From: Mycoplasmopsis bovigenitalium
GTDB lineage: Bacteria > Bacillota_I > Bacilli_A > Mycoplasmatales > Metamycoplasmataceae
Assembly: GCF_002356075.1 (NCBI RefSeq)
Contig: NZ_AP017902.1
Coordinates: 620,001 to 684,000 of the forward strand
Reading direction: 5' to 3'
Length of the DNA stretch: 64,000 nt
Part shown: one piece after another, positions 38,383 to 49,558 of the stretch
How the letters are laid out: every line of letters begins with the position of its first letter
Position numbering within the stretch: the stretch's first letter is position 1
The notes under the pieces: generated by a model
Database searches by the model: none
Told to the model about the DNA's origin: nothing
What the model saw: the letters and a program-made list of their open reading frames with translations, nothing else
Position numbers and translations under genes: made by a program

Positions 38383-39525
38383 ATGAATAAAAAATTATTT
38401 ACTTCTGAAAGTGTTGGCCAAGGACACCCTGATAAAGTTTGCGATCAAATTTCTGATGCAATTTTAGACGCATATATTACTCAAGATAAATATGCTCGAG
38501 TAGCAATTGAAACCGTTGCTACTGGCAATGTTTTGTTAATTGGTGGTGAGGTTTATGCGAATGCTAGTGTAGATGCAGTGGAAATTGCTAAAAATATTTT
38601 AATTAAACTAGGTTACTATTCTGATCAATTAAAAATTATCACAGATATTAAAAAACAAAGCCCAGACATTAGCCAAGGCGTTGCACAAGAAAATAATGAA
38701 ATTGGCGCAGGTGACCAAGGTATTATGTTTGGTTATGCAACTACTGAAACAAAAACATATATGCCACTAGCCATTTCAATTGCACATGACCTTGTAAAAT
38801 ATGCTGATAAATTGAGAATTGAAGGCAAGTTTAAGTGAGCAAAAGCTGATATGAAGAGTCAAGTTACTGTTGATTACACTGATTATGAAGAAACAAAAAT
38901 TGATACTGTTTTAATGTCAATACAACATGATGAAAACTATGATGAAAAAGAATTCAAAAATTTTGTGAAAAACAATATTATTTCAATTGTTTTGGGAAAA
39001 TATGGATTCAAAAATTGTGACAAAATTTTAATTAATCCTACTGGCAGATTTGTTATTGGCGGACCAGTTGGGGACACTGGATTAACCGGTAGAAAAATTA
39101 TAGTTGATACATATGGAGGCGCCGCTAGACATGGCGGTGGAGCATTTAGTGGTAAGGATTGTACAAAAGTTGATAGATCTGCCGCATATGCTTGCCGTTG
39201 AATAGCCAAAAATTTAGTAGCCGCAAGACTTGCTGAAAGAATTGAAATACAAGTTTCTTATGCCATAGGTATTTCTAAACCAGTTTCTGTCAGTGTTTAT
39301 ACTTTTGGAACAGAAAAAGTTGAAAGAGATCTTATTAGAGAAGTTATTAATAATTTGTTTGATCTAAGGCCAGCTGCCATTATTGAACAACTGGAATTAA
39401 GAAACCCAATTTACCAACAAACTAGTTATTTTGGCCACTTTGGTAGAGATGATTTAGATCTTCCATGAGAGAGATTGAACAAAGTCAAAGAAATTGAAGA
39501 ATATGTTAAAGAAAGAATTTTCTAA
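38383..39525 (+). CDS. metK: S-adenosylmethionine synthetase
   Basis: 380 residues. Makes SAM from methionine and ATP. Landmarks: [22 protein letters not shown] near the start, [12 protein letters not shown], the P-loop-like [15 protein letters not shown], and RSAAYACRW. Full length. The ribosome binding site AAGGAG lies in the 3' arm of the leader hairpin, so translation and transcription may both be regulated. It supplies SAM for TrmB and other methyltransferases. Confidence 0.97.
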
Positions 39526-39578
39526 ATATCTTGTTTATGTTAAAATAAACTTATAATTTATAAATAAATGAGGAAAAT

Positions 39579-39695
39579 ATGAGAAAAATTGTTAGACAAA
39601 AAAATAAAGAACGTGCAGCAAAAAGATTGCACAAACTACAAAAAGAACAAGCAAGAGATTTAAGAAGAGCACAAAGAGCTCAAGCCTCAGAATAA
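39579..39695 (+). CDS. 38-residue very basic protein
   Basis: Small frame with a good GAGG ribosome binding site 54 nt after metK and followed by a terminator. Composition is extreme: 13 Arg/Lys of 38, with Gln and Ala, no aromatic residue, and a predicted single amphipathic helix. It could bind RNA or ribosomes, like small late-discovered ribosomal proteins. I do not recognise a family. It may be co-transcribed with metK. Confidence 0.55.
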   Translation: MRKIVRQKNKERAAKRLHKLQKEQARDLRRAQRAQASE

Positions 39696-39737
39696 TTATT
39701 AATAATCCTTAAATTTTTCTTGATTCATAAAAATATA

Positions 39738-39770
39738 AAAAAATTGGAATTTACTTTTCCAATTTTTTAT
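39738..39770. terminator. bidirectional terminator
   Basis: Stem AAAAATTGGAA/TTCCAATTTTT lies between convergent genes, with A and T runs on the two sides. Confidence 0.85.
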
Positions 39771-40665
39771 TTTGCGTATCATCCACATCGACAATTGTGA
39801 ATCTAAGTGGCTCTCCGCCGTATTCATTATCAAATAAGATTTTAGGGGTCCTACCGCCCGAAACATTTCTATACATTTCCAATGCAGAAACATATTTCGA
39901 AAGATCAAATTTTTCCAATTCTTCAGTATTTTTAAATAGTTTAGGGTAAATGTGCGAATAAGTAAATATTTCTACATTTATTTTTTGTTCATTATTTTCA
40001 GTTGGATTAGATTCTTTATTATGCATTGATTTTTGTAGTTTTATTTCGAGTATTGCCCCTTCACCAGTTAATATAAAGAAATTAATTTCTTTGTTTTGTT
40101 CATTAATATTTTCAAACATAACGTGTTGAAGTGCTTGATTAGTTTTAGGACGGTGGAATGCTCCTAAATCAAGCGAATTTTTTTGAATATCTAAACTGTG
40201 AATTTCTAAGTCGGCCTTAAATTGGTCAAATGTTTCATAGTACGCAAAGGTAAAACGATCTAGGTTAAACAAAAATCAAAGTCAATTTCGTTTAAATAAC
40301 TCACTTAATTTTGGTCTAAATTTAGATAGTGGTAGTACTTTACCTAAATCTTCTGACCTTTGGAAAGCGGTTACGTTGTTTGCGTACATTAAATATTCTT
40401 TTATTTCCGAGAAGTATTTGTCATCTATTGCCTTTTGTTCATTAATATATTTAGCTTTTTGATCAGAATCATTGCCAAACACTATTTTAAGAAGTGAATC
40501 AATATATTCATATTTTAAAAATAGTTGTCATTTTTTTTCTTTTTCATTTGTTTTTTCAGTGTGCTGAGTAAATTTTGTTGTTTGCTTATTGCAAGCTGTT
40601 ATTAATATGGGAGAACTAATTAATGAAGTAGTAATTAGTGTTTTTAAAATATTTTTAAATTTCAT
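39751..40665 (-). CDS. lipoprotein 3 of the ABC-lipoprotein operon
   Basis: 304 residues. Signal peptide with lipobox ITAC (Cys at residue 25). Last gene of a five-gene operon. A short motif near residue 133, WLWFLFNLDRFTF, recurs in the two preceding lipoproteins, which shows the three are paralogues. The second half carries FTYSHIYPKLFKN and a C-terminal VDVDDTQNKKLEK tail. No enzyme motif seen. The start lies 2 nt after the previous stop, with the ribosome binding site formed by the GGGGGGA at the end of that gene. Confidence 0.8.
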
Positions 40666-40667
40666 TT

Positions 40668-41480
40668 TTATCCCCCCAAAATTAACACACCAAGTTCAGG
40701 TAAACCATAGTTAACAACAAGATCGTGTTCAAAGCTGTTATATCCTTCTTGGTTGTGGTGAATAATAGCATTATGAACAATGTCTGAGATGAGTTTTATG
40801 GCTATATTGTTGTTTCTAGCTCAAGGGAAATAGATGAATTTATCAAAAATAACCTTTTTTGTACCTTGTTGACGAGTTATAAACATTCTAATAATTAGCT
40901 TATACTTTTTCAAGTAAAAAACATCATCCGGTGATTCTCTTGATTCATCACCTACTTCAAGTTTGTCAAGGTAATTATTAGTGAATTTAAAATCATTTTG
41001 TATTTCTTTGTTTTTAATATTTTCAATGAAAATTTCAGAATGTTTAGCATTGCCTTTGGGTTCAAGGGTTCATCAATTAGTGTATTTTCAAGTCAGTTTA
41101 TCAATGTTTCTTAACAAAAACATTCAATTTTTTGTGTAAAAATCATTGAATTTTGCAATAGTTTCTTGTGTCATTGGGCGAGAATATTCTTTAGAAATAG
41201 CTGCTAACTCTTGTAAAAGTAATTCATTATTCTCTTGTGATTTTACAAACTCTGTTTTACCAACTTCATCATTTTTGAATTGTTGATTTAGGATACTCTC
41301 GATAATTTTATCTGTTTTAATTTGGCTTTGATCAATGATTTTAGGCACATAATCAAAACCAGAAGGGCGTTCAGATTTTAGTTTTGAATAGTCATAAGAA
41401 GCACAAGATACAGTTAAAATTGGGGTAGAAATTATTAATGGCAATGATAATTTTGTCAATACTTTTTTAAGATTATTCAT
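40668..41480 (-). CDS. lipoprotein 2 of the ABC-lipoprotein operon
   Basis: 270 residues. Signal peptide with lipobox TVSC (Cys at residue 26). It carries the shared motif as WMFLLRNIDKLTW near residues 120-132. A second conserved block, FIYFPWARNNNIAIKLI, lies near residue 215. The C-terminus is GLPELGVLILGG, encoded by a G-rich end that provides the ribosome binding site of the next gene. The start overlaps the preceding stop by 8 nt. Surface or periplasm-equivalent location is expected; function unknown. Confidence 0.8.
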
Positions 41481-42468
41481 TTACAAACCTCATACTAAAT
41501 CTAATTATATTGAATTGATCTTTGTCAAAATCATTGCTATTTGTGTTAATTTTATTGCGTGAATTTAAAGCATCAACAAAATAATCATTGTATTGGTATA
41601 TACCTTGAAACTCCATAAATTTATCATCAGTGTATTGTTGTATAAATTGCTCCTCATTGAACTCTTCATCTTCGAATTCCGCTGCACTCTCTTTTTCTTC
41701 TTGATAATCTTTTTCAAATTTAGATTTTCGTTTCTCGTAAATTTCTTTTTCAATTGATTTTAATTCATTTTCGATATTTGTAGCATCTTTAAAATAAAGT
41801 AAATCTGGGTGAATTTGGATAACAACATTTCCATTATGTTTATATTTAAATATTCTTAATGCAACATTGTTATAAACCAAGTATCATGTTTCTTTTTCTT
41901 GAAATTTGTTGTATCTAGCCACCTGTTCAATCTCTTGAAATGGAATAGTTATTAACTTTGTAGGAGTTGTGTTTTTTATTGAATAAATAAGAGAACCAAG
42001 TTCATTTTTAACGTGTTCAAACAATTTTTCTTCTATATTGAAAGCGCGATATCTGTCTCCATATGGGTTAAAAATAAATTTAAATTTATCAATATTATTT
42101 AGTGTCCAATATCAATCTTTTGATAATGTGTTTTTGATGACATTTTTTGAAGTATTAGCTAAATACTGATATTCTCCACCAACATTATGAACGCTTTTTG
42201 AAATAAAAATTGGATCATAAACAAAAGCATATTTAAGTTCAGAAAACTTTGAATAAGGAAGATTTTCTTGTTGAGAAATATAAATGTTTGCTACATCGCT
42301 TTTATTTGAAGTGTAACTTTTCAACATTTTTGCAATATGCTCATTTTCGTATAACTTTGATTCATTTTTTACGTTTTTTTCTTGCTTTTGTTCAATGTTT
42401 TTAGTGCAACTAATTGTAGAAATTGACAATAAAATTGGTGTAAGACTATGAAGAAATAACTTTTTCAT
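41473..42468 (-). CDS. lipoprotein 1 of the ABC-lipoprotein operon
   Basis: 331 residues. Signal peptide with lipobox STISC (Cys at residue 21). It carries the shared motif as WYWTLNNIDKFKF near residues 120-132. A block ITIPFQEIEQVARYN in its middle parallels FIYFPWARNNN of lipoprotein 2. An acidic, low-complexity insert (EEKESAAEFEDEEFNEEQF) near residues 255-275 is unique to it. Overlaps the ATPase gene by 23 nt. Function unknown; the tight coupling suggests work with the ABC transporter. Confidence 0.8.
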
Positions 42469-43156
42469 AAAACAAGCTTTCTAATGGTTGGTTTTTGGCA
42501 CCAGAGTATAAAATTTCGCCTTTGTGAATTAATGTTACTGAGTTTACGTATTTATCAATTTCTGCTAAAACGTGTGATGATATTAAAATTGTTATTTTTT
42601 CATTGTTCAGTTTTTTTAATAGTGTAAATAATTCATAACGAGCAGTTGGGTCAAGGTTTGCTGCTGGTTCATCCAAAATTAATAATTTTGGATTATGTAA
42701 TAATGCCTGAATTAAAAGAATTTTTTTCTTTTGCCCTGATGAAAATGTGTAAGGTTTCTCATTTTTTAATTCTTCGATTGCGAATAATTTTAAAAATGAA
42801 TCAATTCTTTCATTAGCTATATTTTTATCAATACCTGACAAGATAGAAAAGTTATATAAATAGTCAAATACACTCAATTCACGGGGGAATATGGCAACTT
42901 CTGGAACATAACCGATTATTGAACGAGCTTCAGCATTTTTGACATTTATATCATTGATAAAAATATCTCCTTGATAATCAACATAAGCGCCAATTATAGT
43001 TTTAATGGTTGTTGTTTTACCTGCCCCATTTTCACCAATAAATGCATGAAAATTACCTTCAGGAATTTCAAAGTTTACATTTTTTATGCCTCTATTTGTT
43101 TTGCGGAATATTTTTTGAAGGTTAGCAATTTTTAATATATTTTTTGCTTTAATCAT
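42446..43156 (-). CDS. ABC transporter ATP-binding protein
   Basis: 236 residues. Walker A GENGAGKTT, signature FSSGQKKKI, Walker B LLILDEPAANLD and the switch His (ISSHVLAEID) are intact, so it should hydrolyse ATP. The sequence type is that of CcmA/ABC-2 exporters, not importers. Its ATG shares one base with the permease stop (TAATG). Pairs with the permease encoded upstream. Confidence 0.92.
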   Translation of the reverse strand: MIKAKNILKIANLQKIFRKTNRGIKNVNFEIPEGNFHAFIGENGAGKTTTIKTIIGAYVDYQGDIFINDINVKNAEARSIIGYVPEVAIFPRELSVFDYLYNFSILSGIDKNIANERIDSFLKLFAIEELKNEKPYTFSSGQKKKILLIQALLHNPKLLILDEPAANLDPTARYELFTLLKKLNNEKITILISSHVLAEIDKYVNSVTLIHKGEILYSGAKNQPLESLFYEKVISS

Positions 43157-44970
43157 TATTTATATTCCTTTCTTTTATATACAAAATAAACTGAGGTAAA
43201 TAGGATTGTTATTGCGCCAATTCATAGTGCAAAATATAGATTTTTATTCACGACTAATTTGTCGCGAGTTATTGAATACATTTGAGGAGATGCTGTGAAT
43301 AAATAATTATTGTTTGAATCTGTTAAGTTGTATCTAACTATAACTTTGTCATTTTTCCCATTTTCACCCTTTTTAATATAAAGTTCTTTATTTATTGAGT
43401 CAAATCCACCTATTTTATAAAAAAATCCGTTAATTGTTAACTTAATTTGGTTATTGCCATAACTATTGTTAATTGAGGTATTTTTGATCATTGCTTTGAA
43501 AAGTTTTGTGTCTTGGTGGTTGAAGTAAATGTAATACATTAAACTAGCTGCAAAATAAATTTTTCTCTCAATTTCTGATTGAAGTTTTTGTTCTTTAACA
43601 GCGAATTCATTGAATATTGTTATGTTTGCATTTTTGTATTGATTTATAGGGCTTTTAGAATCATTTACATACTCAGAAATTTTACTCATCAAAGTATCAT
43701 GTAAATTATTTAAATTGTCATTATTTATATTGATTTTTGCAACAAATTCAGCAGCTATTTTATTGAACTGTTTATCTTCCAAGGCTTCTTTGACATTTGT
43801 TCAATGAAGCTTACCAACTAAGTTGTTTTGAGCCGAAAATTGTGAATTATCTTCTGGAAAATCATTGTTTATTTCCGATGCTCCTTCACGAGCATAAATT
43901 ACCCCAGAATTAGCAACATTGGCTATCACAGAATTAGATTTGATTAGGCCAGGTGTTATGTAGTTGTTTGTTGCTTTTCCTTGACGAATTGTTTGGTATT
44001 TTGTATATTTTGGTTCAGTATCAAGTTTATATTTGTATGTTATTCTATCAAGATCATTGTAATAAACATAGTCACTTAAATTACTATAAGTGTTTGGCTG
44101 AATGCTTTCAAATACATTTTTATTGTCTTTGTTAAATACGTCTAAAAGTTGATATGGCAATGATAGTCACGAATAAACTTGTCATTCAATAGATGAATTT
44201 TGTGATAGCTTCATTACATCGTTTAGATATTGATGTTGTTGTTTTGAGAATTGTTCATTATTTAGGCCATTAGGTAAAATCAATAACTCATCTTTATTAT
44301 TGTTTATAAAAAATGGTTCAACATTGGCTTCATTACCTGCTAAGTGGTAAGGATATTTCTTGTTTATAAAATATGCTGCATTGTTTATGTTTGTTGTTGA
44401 ATTTATTGAAAGCAATGCGCCACCTAATGAAAGAGGTATAAAGAATGCTAATGGCAATGTAATTGCTATTTTTTGGTTCAATTTATTTGCAATCAATGAA
44501 GTAATCAATGAAATTAATAAATATGTGCACAATCCAACAAAAAGATATAATAATGAATATAAAATTCAATAATTTATTGAATAAACACCATAAAGAGCTA
44601 GCAATGCCGAAATTGTTAAAACACCTAATCAAATTAAGCCAAAATAGGTTAGTGTTAGTAATTTACCAAGCACTAAATTGCTTCTAGATAGTGGCTTAGA
44701 TAAGGTAATTAACTCGAGTCCTTCTTGCTCAAAATCTTTGAAAATATTCAAAGCTTTTATTGATGCAAAAATTACTGTAATTATTAATATTGCAAAAGCA
44801 TATAAATATGAAGTCAAACTCAAATATTTTTCATTAATTGCAAAATTAATTACTAAACCAAGTACAAAAGAACTAATTAATACCAATAATGGCATAATTA
44901 TTGTGCTTTTTTTCTTCATTATTATGTTGAATGCAAACCGCGAATAATTAAAAGCTGTTGTTTTCATCAT
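43156..44970 (-). CDS. ABC-2-type permease with a large extracytoplasmic domain
   Basis: About 604 residues. Six hydrophobic segments cluster in the first 190 residues (ABC-2 exporter fold, with the cytoplasmic EQEGLELITLSKPLSRSNLVLGK coupling-helix-like region near residue 80). A hydrophilic domain of about 380 residues follows, then one C-terminal transmembrane helix near 580-597 and a basic tail. This large outside domain is unusual and may contact the lipoproteins encoded downstream. Start: ATG at 44970 or the adjacent ATG at 44967, both after AAAGGA; an upstream in-frame ATG at 44982 precedes the ribosome binding site. Head of the operon. Confidence 0.82.
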
Positions 44971-45110
44971 AAATCCTTTCAAATTTTATGATTTCAGCTT
45001 ATCTTTATATGTTAATGGCAGATTTTAGTTGTTAATAAAACACTAAATTAATCTGTAATAATGTTACACTAATTAGCTAATTTTTGAAAATTATTTTGTT
45101 GTTTTGAATA

Positions 45111-45136
45111 TAAAAACACACAAGCTATGTGTGTCT
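45111..45136 (-). terminator. terminator of the gltX operon
   Basis: Minus-strand stem ACACACA/TGTGTGT with a 5-nt loop and T run. Confidence 0.8.
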
Positions 45137-45145
45137 ATTGCAAAA

Positions 45146-45553
45146 TTACTCAAAAAGTTCAATGAATATTTTAAATTCACCCATCGGATCATCATGCATT
45201 GAGAATAGTCTATATTCAAAATTATGATTTTGCTCGCTGAATTCATAATTTGTTAGCAAAGTTTTTAATCCGAAATTATTACCATTAACATTAATTTTTG
45301 AATATTCACTTAGTTCATTAAGTCTAAATTCCAAGGTTGCAAAATCATTTAGCATGTTGATTCTTTTTGGATTAAATTCTATTCTAGTTGCTTTTTTGCT
45401 TTGGGGATCAATGAATGTTAAAGTAGTGTATTTATAAACTTCTGAATCATATAAATCTTTAAATTCTGTTTGTTCAATAGTGGTTTCTGCTTCAAATTCA
45501 ACAATATTTTGTTCACCGTTTTGTTGAGCAATTGATTTAAATTTTAATTTCAT
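45146..45553 (-). CDS. small beta-barrel-type protein (DUF1934-like, uncertain)
   Basis: 135 residues, acidic, alternating hydrophobic pattern typical of an all-beta protein, no signal or membrane segment. The layout (early FEAETTIEQTE strand, middle KKATRIEFNPKRINMLN, late DPMGEFKIFIELFE) recalls the small calycin-like DUF1934 family, but I cannot confirm it. It overlaps the 3' end of gltX by 10 nt and is followed by a terminator, so it is co-translated with gltX. Confidence 0.6.
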   Translation of the reverse strand: MKLKFKSIAQQNGEQNIVEFEAETTIEQTEFKDLYDSEVYKYTTLTFIDPQSKKATRIEFNPKRINMLNDFATLEFRLNELSEYSKINVNGNNFGLKTLLTNYEFSEQNHNFEYRLFSMHDDPMGEFKIFIELFE

Positions 45554-46941
45554 GATTTTAATCTCTTAACTACACAATCTTTTCCAAATAAATATATTGC
45601 TTTAGCCAACTCTGGACCATGTTCAGCATATGTAGTTGCTTTTCTAATTGGCATGAATAATTTTTTGCCAGTAACTGATAATTTTGATTTAGTTTGCTCG
45701 ATTGCTAATTGGATGTTTTCAATAGTAAATTCAATTGAATTCAACAAATTGAAAAAGCAAGAGACAACCATTTTTTCTTCACTTGATAGATCAAAACTTG
45801 GTTGAATATCTTTGTTTAAATATTTATTTAGATGATGTTTAAGTTCATCAATTGTTGCGCAACTTTCTTTAAAAGTATCAACGAATAATGTTGACCATTC
45901 ATTATTTTCAATTTCTAATTTACTTATAAGATTTTGAGTCGAAATATTTTTGAAATATTGTTTTGAAAATCAGTTCATTTTAACAATATCAAATTTAGAA
46001 GGCGATTTAGAAAGTCTAGAAGGGTTAAATTTTTCGATTATTTGTTGTTTTGACATTATTTCACTCGAATCTTCTGCAGTTCAACCCAACAAGGTTAAAA
46101 AGTTAAATAACGCTTCGGGAACATAACCTTCATTTTTATAATCTTCAATAAATTGTTTTAGCGATGTGTCACGTTTCGAAAGTTTTTTACCTTCCATATT
46201 TGTTATAACTGTTAAATGTCCAAATTGAGGAGCGTCTCAGCCTAAAGCATTGTAAATAGCCAATTGTTTAGGCGTGTTAGTTATATGTTCTTCGCCTCTT
46301 AAAACATGTGTGATTTCCATATCATAGTCATCAATAACAACAGCGAAATTATATGTAGGATAACCATCAGATTTAAAAATTACCCAATCACCTATGTCGC
46401 TAGAATTAAAATCTATATTCCCTCTAACTAAGTCATTTCAGCTAAGAGATTGATTTTTTGGCATTGAAAATCTTATTGAAAATTCCCCGGAATCATCTCT
46501 TCTTTTTCTTTCTTCTTCACTGATTTTTAACCAGTTTTTGTCATATTTAAATGATGGAATTCCCTTAGCTTCTGATTCGCTATGTTGCGCTTCCAGTTCT
46601 TCTGCATTGTCATATGCCTTATATGCAAAGCCCTTCTCGATTAAAAGATTTGCAATTTCGCGATATCTGTCAAGTTTTTCACTTTGACGATATTTTTTGT
46701 ATTTAGGATTTGGATTAAGAGGGCTTTCATCAGGAATTATTCCTAGTCATGCTAAATTATCAAGTTGACTAGCCTCACCGCCGGCAACATTTCTTTTTAT
46801 ATCGGTATCTTCTAATCTAAAAATAAAATCGCCATTGAAATGTTTTGCATATAAGTAGCAAAATAATGCGGTTCGAGCACCTCCAATGTGTAAATATCCT
46901 GTTGGACTTGGCGCATATCTTGTTCTAACTTTTTTTGTCAT
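45544..46941 (-). CDS. gltX: glutamyl-tRNA synthetase
   Basis: 465-residue class I synthetase. [18 protein letters not shown] holds the HIGH-equivalent (HIGG at 18-21) and KLSKRDTS the KMSKS-equivalent; FRLEDTD is the adjacent substrate motif. The gene ends in a UGA-Trp and Asn before a TAA; with the standard code it would look 2 codons shorter. A helical anticodon-binding domain follows. In an organism lacking glutaminyl-tRNA synthetase it would be non-discriminating, but this cannot be read here. GGAGG ribosome binding site. Confidence 0.96.
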
Positions 46942-47090
46942 ATTGATGCCTCCTATATAAATTTAAATTTTAAACTAATTATATAAATTAAGTAGAATTT
47001 TATTTATGGTTTGTTTTTAAACAAAAAAATTTACTTATACATTCGTTTTATATTCATATTAGTAAAAAAATAAAACCATTATAAATAGCT

Positions 47091-48836
47091 TTATTTCTTT
47101 ATTTTTTTATTGATTATAGCACCAGTTATATTGATAAGAAGTATTGAAAAAGTTGCTATTCAAATATAAGACATTGCTTTTGCTGGTTCATATGCTCTTA
47201 AATCTAAATGTGTTTCAATTGCTTGACCAATATGTAATTCGCCTGTTGCGAACACAGAATATGTTATTGAGTTTCTAAAAATTAATTCAAAATAAAATAA
47301 ACTTAAACTAATGAAGTCATATTTTATAGAAGGAAGAACATATTTTCAAAATATTTGATTATTAGTATAACCAGCAATTTTTAAATTATTTATTACTTCA
47401 CTATCCAAACTTTCAATTGCCTGAGTCAAATGTTTTGACTTGCTATACATTTCATGGAATCCGATAACTAAAATAACTATTGTTATTGGGTTTGCGAACA
47501 TTGGTAAAAATAGATATATTAAGACAACGCTCGGGATTTGTCTACATATGATAATTATGCTTTTGCTTATTACTGACACAGGTTTTATATTGATATTTAA
47601 AGGTTGAACTCGTATAAATATCATTGTAAAAATGATACAAATTGACAAGGCAGCTATTGTAAATTGCAATGAATTTCAAACAAGCAATATTGGATTTAGT
47701 CTTGGGTCAAGATTCCTAAAATTAAAGTGTGAAAAATCAGGTTTAAATAATACTTTTATGAATGTTTTTGTTGCGGATAAGTCAAAAAGTCATATTTTTG
47801 TTGTTGCTAATGTGAAAATACTCATTATTGCAAAGAACAAAATTAATAAATTATTAAAGATCTTTCTTATATTGATTGTTTTTGCCAATTTTGCATAAAT
47901 TTCAAACTTGTATTTGCTATTAAATTTAATCTGTTTAGAATTTGTTTCAAGTAGATATTTTTTAATCAAATAATTAGATAATTCGAGTAATAAAACAAAT
48001 AGTATTAACACAGTCATCGGAATACCTAATTGGCTATAAAAATTTGTTGTTTTTGCAGCATAATTAATTAATATTCCAATGCCTGGTAGCGACAATGCGC
48101 TCAATAATGATGCTCATCTAATATTTGACTCAAATGAATATAAAAACAATGCAATAAGTCGATTTTTGATTCGTGGAATTACTTCATTAATGAATGCTCT
48201 ATGTTTACTTTGTCCTTGGTTAATAGCAATGTAATAAGGTTCTAAATCAAATGAGTTAAGCATATCTAAGTAGTATTTGTGTAATCACAGTCATGTAAAT
48301 CAAATATAAACAGCCAGTAAACTTAATTCATTTCGAAAAACTTTTGTAACAACATTAATGAAAACCAATTCAGGAAAAGCCCTTAAAACTAGCATTAATA
48401 TGCCTAAAACGAATGAAAAATATTTATTATTGTGCTTAGAAAATGAACCATAGGAAGTGATTAAAGCAAAAATAAATCCAATAAAAGTTCCAGCAATCGC
48501 TATTTTAATAGTTATTCATAAACTTTTAATAGTATCTAAAAAGAGATTTGTATATTCGTTTGTTAATGAATTTGTTAATCTTGTGCTTTTGTTACTAAAA
48601 ATGAATAAATTTTGAAATTTTCGAGCAACATTTTTAATATTTTCAATTCTTATTGAGCTTGAGCTATTGTAAAGCGCTATAAAAATTATCGCTATTAATA
48701 AAATTGAGATTATATGTCAATAAATAGGCCTAATTTTTCAAGAAGTTGCCACTCCATTTTTATTGACGTATCGATATCTAAATAAATTAGTTTCTTTATT
48801 TATTTTTCTATTTTCACAGCTTGTTTTAGTTGCCAA
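47091..48836 (-). CDS. p69-type ABC permease (PhnE-like, two fused permease domains)
   Basis: 581 residues, about 12 hydrophobic segments. The protein is a tandem of two BPD-transporter (PhnE-like) domains: the first coupling loop is around LDMLNSFDLEPYYIAINQGQSKHRAFINEVIPRIKNR and the second around HLTQAIESLDSEVINNLKIAGYTNNQIFWKYVLPSIK, both with the EAA-loop pattern. Third gene of the p37-p29-p69-like operon. I take the TTG at 48836 as start (overlap of 37 nt with the ATPase gene), since no ATG precedes the first membrane helix. Confidence 0.87.
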
Positions 48837-49558
48837 GTTTCAATTTCCTTTGTTTCCATATCAAATAAAATTTTGGTATTTTTAATTGCTATTACTCTGT
48901 CAAAATTTTCCTTTATTGAGTCTAAATCGTGTATATTCACTAAAACAGTTTTTCCCTTGTTTGCTAAATTTCTAAGGATTTTTAAAACGATTTTCGCTGT
49001 TTCTTCATCAAGGTTTGAAGTTGGCTCATCTGCTAATATTAATTCGCATTTTTTAATTAATAATTTAGCAAGTTCTACTCGTTGTTGCTGTCCACCACTT
49101 AAGTCCGAAACACGATAAAATGCCTTATCCAAGATACCCAATTGGTTTAATTTTTCGAAAATTTCAATCTTTTGTATTTTGGTAAGCAAACCAAACACTT
49201 TAAAAAATCAATTTTTATAATTTGTTTGAGATTTAGCAACGTTTTGATAAACACTTTCAGATGAAATTAGGTTTGCTTTTTGTGTTAAGAAGCCAATTTT
49301 TTGAATTAATTTTTGTTTTCTAGTTTTTTTTATTTTTGATAAATCTTGGTCAAAAATTTTTATATCGCCATCATAGTTTAGTGCACCTACTATTAATTTA
49401 AATAAAGTACTTTTTCCAGCTCCACTTGCCCCGATAATAGCAACCATTTGACCTTTTTGAATAGTTAAATTGATATTATTTAAAATAGGCCTCTTCTTTG
49501 AATATTTTGTTGATACATCTTTAAAATCAATAATATTAGTCATTTTTTGGTTCTTCAA
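48800..49558 (-). CDS. p29-type ABC transporter ATP-binding protein (PhnC-like)
   Basis: About 252 residues. Walker [11 protein letters not shown]-loop FLTQKANL, signature [13 protein letters not shown], Walker [13 protein letters not shown] and switch His (NIHDLDS) are all intact. Importer-type subfamily, as for PhnC. The start is uncertain: TTG at 49558 (close to AAGGAAA) or ATG at 49543 (4 codons before the conserved IIDFKDV). It overlaps the lipoprotein gene upstream. It powers uptake through the fused permease. Confidence 0.9.

Noticed and set aside
45544..45553. gltX ending at the TGA at 45550
   Set aside because: TGA is Trp here; the frame continues two codons to a TAA at 45544.
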